Translations under genes and position numbers: made by a program
Shown: in pieces, positions 26,011-33,800 of the stretch
Numbering within the stretch: position 1 is the stretch's first letter
Layout: every line of letters starts with the position of its first letter
Origin: CAZAPG01 sp964486935
GTDB taxonomy: Bacteria; Chloroflexota; Anaerolineae; 4572-78; J111
Length of the DNA: 64,000 nt
Assembly: GCA_964486935.1 (NCBI GenBank)
Contig: CAZAPG010000005.1
Location: 124,001-188,000 of the forward strand
Direction of reading: 5' to 3'
The notes under the pieces: model-generated
What the model was told of the DNA's origin: nothing
Seen by the model: only the letters and a program-made list of their open reading frames with translations
The model's database searches: none

Positions 26011-27879
26011 ATGAGTCAATTAGTGGATACCTGTTTAACAAAAAGCACTAATAAAGCCCAGGACCTTTCGATTCCAGAGCGTTTTGAGCAGCAGGTCAAA
26101 CTATATCCAGATAATATTGCGGTTAAAACCGACCGCTTCGCGCTAACCTATGAGGCGCTAAATAAAGCCGCCAACCAGATAGCGCGGGCCATTGTGGCCC
26201 AACGCGGCGTAAGCCAGGAGCCGATACTTCTTTTGTTTGAGCATGACGCCCCGGTAATTGTGGCTCTGTTTGGGGCTTTAAAGGCGGGCAAAATTTACGT
26301 GGCGCTCGACCCTGCGCTACCCAACGACCGGTTTGAATACATTTTACGGGACACCCAGGCCGGATTGATATTGACCAATACCCAAAATATGGCGCTGGCC
26401 AGCAGTCTGGCCCAAAACTCATCTAAAGTAATTAACATTGATAAGATTGACCCAACCCTATCTGCCGATAATATTGAGTTGCCCATTTCTCCTCATGCGC
26501 CCGCCGCTATTTTTTATACCTCCGGCTCTACGGGCAAACCCAAAGGCGTTGTCAAAACGCACCTTAACCGAATAGTTATGGAGGGGGCCAACAAACGTAT
26601 TGCCCCCAACGACCGCCAATCGCTGCTTTATTCTTGCAGCTTTGGCGTGTCAAGCGCCAATATTTTTAGCGCTCTGCTCAATGGGGCCAGGCTATGCCCC
26701 TACGATGTTAAAAACCTGGGAGTGACCCGGTTGGCCGGATGGTTACGACACGAGGGCATCACCCGTTTTCATCCGCCCGTTGCTTTTTTTCGCCAATTTT
26801 TAGACACCCTGAGCGATGAGCAACAGTTCCCTACCGTTCGCCACATTTCTCTGGGCAGTCAGGCAATTTACAGGCGAGATGTGGAGCGGATGTGGCGTCA
26901 TTTCCCGGCCGATTGCACCCTGGTTCATACCTATGCCTTAACCGAAACGGGCGCTATTGCCCAGTTAGTTATTAAAAAAGATACAAAAATTTCGGGAAAC
27001 GTGGCGCCGGTTGGCTATGTGGTAAAGGGCAAAGAGGTACTAATTTTAGATGAGCTTGGTAGACGGCTGGGGTATGATGAAGTTGGCGAAATTGCCGTTA
27101 AAGGCAGCAATTTTTCGGCGGGTTACTGGCGCAAAACAGATTTAACCGGAGATAAATTCTTGCCCGACCCGGAAGGTGGCGACAAACTGATTTACCTGAC
27201 CGGAGATTTAGGCCGCATGCGCCCCGATGGTTGCCTGGAACACCGGGGCCGGAAGGATTTTCAGGTAAAAGTCAGGGGATATCGGATTGAACTGGCCGAA
27301 ATTGAAATAGCATTGCATAGTCTCGATGCCGTTAAAGAGGCTGTGGTAATAGCCCAGGACCATGCCGGCGACAAACGGCTGGTGGCTTATTGGGTTCCGG
27401 CGGTAAAACCACTGCCCGCTGTTAGCCAATTACATCACGCCCTGGCCCAAACCTTACCCGATTATATGCTCCCCTCTATTTTTGTGGCCCTGGATAAATT
27501 GCCGTTAACCGCTAACGGCAAAATAAATCGGCAGGCGTTGCCAAATCCCACTATTACCCGGCCACAAATAGAAACGCCATTTGCCGCCCCCGGAAACCCT
27601 GTTGAAGAAGAGTTGGTTAAAATTTGGGCGGCCGCGCTGGGTTTTGAGGAGATTGGTATTAACGATAACTTTTTTGAATTGGGCGGGCAATCGCTTCAGG
27701 GCGCTCAGGTTATGTCAGAGGTGCGCCACAAATTTGAGGTTGATATTCCGTTAGGACGCTTTTTTAAGAAACCTACGGTGGCAGAACTGGCGGCCATTAT
27801 TACCCAAATCAAAAATTCAGCGACTCAATTATCCGATGAGGAACTTCAGAATGCGCTCCGGCTACTTGGCGCATTTTAA
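26011..27879 (+). CDS. Stand-alone adenylation-carrier (A-T) protein
   Basis: 622 residues: an ANL adenylation domain (about 20-515) and a carrier domain (about 530-610). A3 loop FYTSGSTGKPKGV at 168-180, A5-like YALTETG at 308-314, A7 YLTGDLG, A8 YRIELAEIEIAL, A10 Lys in TANGKINRQ. The carrier site is Ser561 in FFELGGQS. No condensation, reductase or thioesterase domain is present. The A4 core reads FGVSSANIF (211-219): Gly212 takes the place where amino-acid-activating domains have Asp (GrsA Asp235), so the substrate may not be a normal alpha-amino acid. It loads an acid onto phosphopantetheine for a partner enzyme. Confidence 0.9.
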   Translation: MSQLVDTCLTKSTNKAQDLSIPERFEQQVKLYPDNIAVKTDRFALTYEALNKAANQIARAIVAQRGVSQEPILLLFEHDAPVIVALFGALKAGKIYVALDPALPNDRFEYILRDTQAGLILTNTQNMALASSLAQNSSKVINIDKIDPTLSADNIELPISPHAPAAIFYTSGSTGKPKGVVKTHLNRIVMEGANKRIAPNDRQSLLYSCSFGVSSANIFSALLNGARLCPYDVKNLGVTRLAGWLRHEGITRFHPPVAFFRQFLDTLSDEQQFPTVRHISLGSQAIYRRDVERMWRHFPADCTLVHTYALTETGAIAQLVIKKDTKISGNVAPVGYVVKGKEVLILDELGRRLGYDEVGEIAVKGSNFSAGYWRKTDLTGDKFLPDPEGGDKLIYLTGDLGRMRPDGCLEHRGRKDFQVKVRGYRIELAEIEIALHSLDAVKEAVVIAQDHAGDKRLVAYWVPAVKPLPAVSQLHHALAQTLPDYMLPSIFVALDKLPLTANGKINRQALPNPTITRPQIETPFAAPGNPVEEELVKIWAAALGFEEIGINDNFFELGGQSLQGAQVMSEVRHKFEVDIPLGRFFKKPTVAELAAIITQIKNSATQLSDEELQNALRLLGAF

Positions 27880-27900
27880 GTACAAGGGTTGAAACGCAAA

Positions 27901-29019
27901 ATGTCGACTCAAGTACTGGCGCCATTCAAAAGCAGCCCGGACGAGAAGGGGGGGCATTCTGGAGCAAACCGGCCCTTGCGGGTCGGCGTAGTTTACTGGC
28001 AACCCGGGGATGGCCTGGCCAGGCGTCGGGCCGATAAACTAAAAGCGTTAGGGTATGAAGTTATTGATTTTCTTTATAACGCCCGATTGCCTCAACACCT
28101 GGATGCAGTGCTGGCCTATGGTCCGCTGGGGAGCCTGGCCCCATTGGGCCGCCAATTGCTGGCCTGTCCCTTGCACCAGCGCCCCTTTTTTATGTTGATC
28201 CTCACCGAACAATTACCCAACCCCAACTTGCCGGAATGGGTTAGATATTGGCTGGGCCGGGTTCGCTCAAAAATAGAAAGGCTGGCCTTTAAAGAACAGC
28301 CCGAAGGGGTTTGGCAAGCGGCTTCCGGGTGGCGCTGGTTAATAAGCCGGGCGCATCGCTTTAGATACTATGGCGACCTTTTCTGGTTGAGGCAGGCCAA
28401 CGCGCTATCGGTATTGGCCGTTTGGTCTCGCTGGACGGCCGGCTTTCTGCGGGCCAGGGGCTTTAACCCGGTAGTATTGACTCGCGGAAACAACGGCGCT
28501 TGGGGCAGTAACTTAAACCTGGAGCGCGACATTCCGGTGTTGTGGCTGGGTAAAATTGGCACGGCCCGGCGGGGTCGCTTATTAAAACAACTGCGCGCCC
28601 GGCTTAAAGAGCGGGGTATTGACCTGCTGGTTGTTGATGGCGTGGAAAACCCCTATGTTTTTGGGCAGGAGCGCATTGTTTTGCTAAACCGCACCAAAAT
28701 AGTCTTAAACCTGTTGCGAGAAAAATGGGATGACAATTCTTTGCGCTACTCTCTGGCCACCCATAACGGGGCCTTGATTGTGAGTGAACCTACGCTACCT
28801 CACACCGATTTTATACCCGGCGTGCATCTTGTTGAAGCGCCCATTGAGCAGTTAGCCGATACCATTTGTTATTACCTGGCTCACGATGAGGAGCGCCGGC
28901 AAATTGTCAATCAGGCCCAGCAGTTGGCTACCCAGGATAACCCGGATAAAATTGTTGAGGCTCTGGAATCAATTGCCGCTTTACAGCATGGCCAGCACAG
29001 AATTTGCGATGAGGGTTAA
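27901..29019 (+). CDS. Glycosyltransferase-like protein (GT-B, CgeB-like C-terminus)
   Basis: 372 residues. No signal peptide. The N-terminal half has a Rossmann-like start (LRVGVVYWQPGDGLA) and the C-terminal half resembles the CgeB/group 1 glycosyltransferase tail: KIVLNLLREKWDDNSLRY, THNGALIVSEPTLP and HLVEAPIEQLADTI. A donor-binding Glu/Asn region is likely but not certain. The start is ATG, 21 bases after the A-T gene; an in-frame TTG lies 12 bases earlier with no spacing to a ribosome site. Likely adds a sugar to the cluster product; the substrate is unknown. Confidence 0.65.
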   Translation: MSTQVLAPFKSSPDEKGGHSGANRPLRVGVVYWQPGDGLARRRADKLKALGYEVIDFLYNARLPQHLDAVLAYGPLGSLAPLGRQLLACPLHQRPFFMLILTEQLPNPNLPEWVRYWLGRVRSKIERLAFKEQPEGVWQAASGWRWLISRAHRFRYYGDLFWLRQANALSVLAVWSRWTAGFLRARGFNPVVLTRGNNGAWGSNLNLERDIPVLWLGKIGTARRGRLLKQLRARLKERGIDLLVVDGVENPYVFGQERIVLLNRTKIVLNLLREKWDDNSLRYSLATHNGALIVSEPTLPHTDFIPGVHLVEAPIEQLADTICYYLAHDEERRQIVNQAQQLATQDNPDKIVEALESIAALQHGQHRICDEG

Positions 29020-29020
29020 C

Positions 29021-29929
29021 GTGAGTGGATACGCCCATGCAACATACGCCCAGTCGCTGGCCAAATTTGGCGAGCCGCGCTATCTTCCGCGCAGTGAGGG
29101 CTGGATTTTAGAACGTCAGATTCCCGGCTATTCTTATTATGATGCTATGGGCTGTTATCCGCTGTTCTCCTGCCGTAACTGGTCACAATTATGCGCCGAT
29201 TTAGAGGATATCGGCGACAGCCTGGTCAGCCTGGCCGTTGTGCCTGACCCTTTTGATAATTATGATGCTGCTCTTTTGCGCCAAAATTTTCAAGACGTGG
29301 TAATTCCCTTTAAGCCGCACTATGTAGCAGACCTGAGCCAGCCGTTGGCCTCTTTTGTCTCACCCCATCATTGCCGCAATGCTCAAAAAGCATTAAAAAC
29401 AATTGATATAGAGCAGTGCGCTGACCCCAATCAGTTTATAGACGATTGGCTACGGCTTTATAAATTTCTGGTTCAGCGGCACAATATTCGGGGTATTCCG
29501 GCCTTTTCAGACACAGCCCTGACCCAGCAGTTGCAGGTTCCAGGATTAGTTATGTTTAGAGCCGTTTGGCAGGGGCAAACGATTGGTATATTACTGTGGT
29601 ATATTAAAAATGAGGTGGGTTATTATCACCTGGCGGCATTTAACCCGGCCGGATACAGACTGTGGGCTTCGTTTGGGCTGTTTTGGTACGCGTTTGAATA
29701 TTTTGCAGACAATAATTTAAAGTGGCTAAATTTGGGGGGCGGCGCGGGGATTAAAAATAACACCGAAAATGGCCTGGGTCGCTTTAAAGCGGGTTGGTCT
29801 ACAGGGGTACGAACCGTCTATTTCTGCGGGCGTATCTTTAATAAAAAAGTATATACAGAAATTGTGCGGGCCAAAAATCTTGAGCAAAATCATTACTTTC
29901 CGGCTTATCGCTACGGTGAATTTAAATAA
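29021..29929 (+). CDS. FemAB/BioF2-like GNAT-fold acyltransferase
   Basis: 302 residues. GNAT-superfamily acyltransferase of the FemAB/BioF2-like kind, with a GNAT core in the C-terminal half: GLVMFRAVWQGQTIGILLWY, NEVGYYHLAAFNPAG and the final GLGRFKAGWS motif. It may transfer the acyl or aminoacyl group from the A-T protein to an acceptor amine. The start chosen is GTG with GAGGG 5 bases upstream, immediately after the TAA of the glycosyltransferase gene (1 base apart). Upstream ATGs exist in frame but overlap that gene. Family call good, substrate unknown. Confidence 0.72.
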   Translation: MSGYAHATYAQSLAKFGEPRYLPRSEGWILERQIPGYSYYDAMGCYPLFSCRNWSQLCADLEDIGDSLVSLAVVPDPFDNYDAALLRQNFQDVVIPFKPHYVADLSQPLASFVSPHHCRNAQKALKTIDIEQCADPNQFIDDWLRLYKFLVQRHNIRGIPAFSDTALTQQLQVPGLVMFRAVWQGQTIGILLWYIKNEVGYYHLAAFNPAGYRLWASFGLFWYAFEYFADNNLKWLNLGGGAGIKNNTENGLGRFKAGWSTGVRTVYFCGRIFNKKVYTEIVRAKNLEQNHYFPAYRYGEFK

Positions 29930-29949
29930 AAATCAGGAGAAACCGATTT

Positions 29950-30642
29950 GTGGTAAACAATGAGTCAAAAAAACAACCCGCGCAAAAGATAATTGTATTT
30001 GGCAACGGACAAATGGCCGGCGTAGCCTATGCCAGCCTCTCAAATGACTCTGCCTATCAAGTCAGCGCCTTTACGGTAGATAGAGCTTATATTAAAGAAG
30101 ATACGCTCTTCAATTTGCCGATGGTGGCCTTTGAAGAAGTTGAAACCATTTTTTCGCCTGATGAGTATAAAATGGTTGTTTCTATCAGTTTTCGTCGGGT
30201 TAACAAATTAAGGGCAGAAAAATTTTACCAGGCTAAAGCAAAAGGCTACCAACTGATAAGCCATATTAGCTCAAAAACCACCAGCCCATCCAATTTGGTA
30301 ATTGGAGAAAATAGCCGGATAGGTTCTAACTGTACGCTTGGCCCTTTTGTTAAAATTGGCGATAATGTTGTCGTTGCCTCTGGTTGCATTATTGGCCACC
30401 ATACAGTTATTAAAGACCACTGTTTTCTGGCTGCCGGCGTAGTGGTAGCCGGTAGTGTAACCATAGAACCTTATTGCTTTATTGGAGCCAATGCCACCAT
30501 TAGAGATAGACTCACCATTGCTGCGGAATGTGTTATAGGAGCGGGGTCAGTTATTCTTGAAGACACGCAAGAAAAAGGAGTTTACATGGCCAAACCCGCC
30601 GAAAAATTGCCAATCACCAGTGATAAACTCCCCCTTGGTTAA
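29950..30642 (+). CDS. NeuD/PglD-type sugar O- or N-acetyltransferase
   Basis: 230 residues. A Rossmann-like N-terminal domain (KIIVFGNGQMAGVAYASL) binds the sugar, and the C-terminal left-handed beta-helix has hexapeptide repeats (IGENSRIGSNCTLGPFVKIG, VVASGCIIGHHTVIKDH). Acetyl-CoA binding sits at the trimer interface. The PglD/NeuD family acetylates an amino or hydroxyl group of UDP-sugars or sialic acids. GTG start with AGGAGA about 9 bases upstream. Last gene of the accessory cluster. Confidence 0.85.
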   Translation: MVNNESKKQPAQKIIVFGNGQMAGVAYASLSNDSAYQVSAFTVDRAYIKEDTLFNLPMVAFEEVETIFSPDEYKMVVSISFRRVNKLRAEKFYQAKAKGYQLISHISSKTTSPSNLVIGENSRIGSNCTLGPFVKIGDNVVVASGCIIGHHTVIKDHCFLAAGVVVAGSVTIEPYCFIGANATIRDRLTIAAECVIGAGSVILEDTQEKGVYMAKPAEKLPITSDKLPLG

Positions 30643-30682
30643 CAAAAAACAACTATTTGCAAAATTAGGACTTTAAGAGGGC

Positions 30683-30711
30683 TTGACGCGCCCCGGATTT
30701 GCCCCTATACT
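30683..30711 (+). promoter_or_regulatory. Strong sigma-70 promoter of the FGE-domain kinase gene
   Basis: TTGACG and TATACT with a 17-base spacer. A small hairpin CCGGC-TTG-CGCCGG lies in the leader. Confidence 0.7.
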
Positions 30712-30845
30712 GACTTCTATAAAACCGGCTTGCGCCGGGCTACTTGACGTTAAAAATTATCCGCACCAGAAATACCCGCCAATCTCAAACCGCATATTCT
30801 CCCACAGCCGCAATGAACTGTTTTAATTGAAATGGAGTTGTAACC

Positions 30846-33800
30846 ATGTCTAAACCTAAACCAAATTTAAATTGGGTAGGACAAACAATTGGTGGACGTT
30901 ACAAGGTTGACTCGTTTATTGACCACGGGGGAATGTCGGCGGTATACAAAGCCAGCGACCCAAACTTGCAGCGCACCGTAGCCATCAAAATCATCCACGC
31001 TCATCTCTCTAGCGACCCTTCATTTGTTAAGCGTTTTGAGCAAGAAGCCGCCGCTGTAGCCAGATTACGCCATCCAAATATCATTCAGGTATACGACTTC
31101 AACCACGACCAGGATGTCTACTACATGGTCTTAGAGTATGTGCCGGGTCAAACTCTAAAAGATAGATTGAGCGACCTGAGCGACGTTGGCGAACAACTGC
31201 CCCTGGCCGAAGTCATCAAAATTATGACCGAGGTGTGCGAGGCCGTGGCCTATGCTCACGACCATAAAATGATCCATCGAGATTTAAAGCCGGCCAACGT
31301 AATGCTTACGCCCAAAGGGCAGGCCATTCTAATGGATTTTGGCGTAGCCAAGATGCTTAGCGGGCAAGACCAAACCGCCACCGGAACCATTATCGGCACG
31401 GCCAAATATATGTCGCCGGAACAGGCCCGTGGCGAGCGCCCCGACGAACGCAGCGACATTTACGCCCTGGGCGTGATGCTGTACGAGATGGTTGCCGGCC
31501 AGCCCCCCTTCGACGCCGATACCACCGTCGCTATCCTTATGAAACACGTTAACGAACCCGTGCCCGATATCAGAAAAATAAATGATGATGTGCCTGACGA
31601 AATTGTTGAAATTATTGAAAAATCACTGGCCAAAAACCCCAAAGAGCGCTACCAATCAGCGGCTCATATGTCGGCGGCATTAAAGCTAATCAAGCGGTTG
31701 GGCCAGGCCAAAGGGCCGGTTACAGATGCCCAAAAAACCGTTTCATCCAAAAAGCGGCAAAGCACCAAACCATCGTCGGTATCGGCGGCTGCTTCGGCAA
31801 CCGTAGAGCTATCAGCCCAACCCGCAACCGCGCCATCAAAAAATTCGGCCCTGTGGCTGGTGGGGGGCATTGCCGTGGTGCTGCTTGCAGTTTTAGGCGT
31901 CGCTGGTTTGTTGGCCTACAATTTTTTAACCAACACCGATGACCCCGGCGGCGAAGCCGTAGCTGCCCTCGACCCCACGCTGCCTTCATCGGAGGGTATG
32001 GTGCGTATTCCCGCCAACACCTACACAGTTGGCCTTGATACCCCCGATAGAGACCACGCCCAAGCCCAGCAGGTCGAACTCGGTGAGTTTTGGATTGACC
32101 AGCGAGAAGTAACCAACGTCCAGTACGCGCAATTTTTGGCCGAAACCGATAACCCGCCGCCTACCGATTGGCCGGGCAGCCAGATTCCAGACGACCAGGC
32201 AGACCACCCGGTTAAGGGCGTCACCTGGAATTTGGCCCAGGCCTACTGCCAGTGGGCCAAAAAACGCCTGCCCACCGAGGCCGAATGGGAGGTGGCGGCC
32301 CGTGGGCCAGAAGGACGCCTGTTTCCCTGGGGCGACAGGATGGACGCCGTTAAATTGCCCCGTGGCGGAACCTACAAGGTAGGCAGTAAGGCCACCAACC
32401 AGAGTCCATTTGGGGTGTTTGATATGGCCGGCAATGTGTGGGAATGGGTAGACGAACCTTACGCCTCTGTGCCCGAAGGCCAAAAAGTTTTGCGCGGCGG
32501 GGCCAACGATTTTCTCAAAGATATGGCCTACCGCCTGCATGGAGACCCCACCATCCCCACTATGTACGCCTCGGCGGGGGTGCGGTGCGTGGCCAATGAA
32601 GTAAACGTAGTCAACGCTCAGGAAGTGGCCGAAAACATCTTCTATCAGGACAGCTTCGACGACCCCGGCAGCGGCTGGCCCATTCAGGCCGAAGGAACCT
32701 TTTTTTACGGCTACCACCCCCCGGATTTCTTTCACGTAGAGGTCGGTACGCCCGATAGCCACACCGTGGTTTCGCGTCAGCCCAGTTTTGAGGAAGTTAC
32801 TGTTGAAGCCGACATTCTGGTAGACCACACCACCACCCCCGACGGCGATTTTCGCTACGGCCTGGCCCTGCACCGCACCGGCGACCAGTACTACGCCTTT
32901 ACCGTTTCGCCACGCAGTGGTAGCTGGTATGTGCTAAAAAGCTCATCAGCGGGGCTGCAAGTGCTAGACCAGGGCAACGTGGCTACCTTGCAGGGCATCG
33001 CCCCCCAGGGCTTTACCCCCGATAAAACCGACAAGCTGCGCGTTGACGCCGCCGGCGGGAATTATATTTTCCACATCAACAACGAGCCGGTTTCGCAAAT
33101 TAGCGATGCCGAGTATGCCAGCGGCGAGGTGGGCTTTTTTGTGGAAACCTTTGACGAAACGCTGGCTCACGTTCATTACGACACGCTAACCATTCGTCAG
33201 GCGGAAATAGAGCCGGTGCAGCTCTCTAACGTGCTGCTGAAAGATGACTTTACCGACCCCTCGAGCGGCTGGCCGACGGAGGATGTAGAAGGACAACCCT
33301 ACCGCGTGGGCTATCACCCGCCCGATTTTTACCACGTTGAACCCAGAACCGCCAACGAAACCACGGTAGTTTCCGAAGCGCAAGAGTTTGGGGATGTTAC
33401 AGTGGTGTCAGAGTCCTTTGTAGACCACACCGATACTGAAACCGGAGACTTTCGCTACGGCCTGATTGTGCGCCGCATTGAAGATGATAAATTCTACGCC
33501 TTCACTATTTCGCCCCGCAGCGGAACGTGGCAAATTCTAAAAAAGACGCCCACCGAGCTAAGCGTCCTCAAAGAAGGTCAAATTGATACGCTACAAGGTT
33601 TTGCTCCACCCGGCTTCACCCCCGATAAAACCGACAGCCTGCGCGTTGATGCGGTAGGGGCGAACCTCACCTTTCACATCAATGGCCAAACCGTGGCCCA
33701 GGTAAGCGATGCCGAATATGCCAGCGGGCAGGTAGGCTTTTACGTGGAAAACTTTGATGAAACGCTAACCCACATTCACTATGAGTCGCTCACCGTGCAA

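Noticed and set aside
29021..29929. Upstream in-frame ATG starts for the GNAT gene
   Set aside because: They lie inside the glycosyltransferase gene; the GTG right after its stop has GAGGG at 5-base spacing.
31986..32873. 295-codon open frame antisense to the kinase gene
   Set aside because: Overlaps the FGE-fold domain, which has clear family motifs; no independent evidence.
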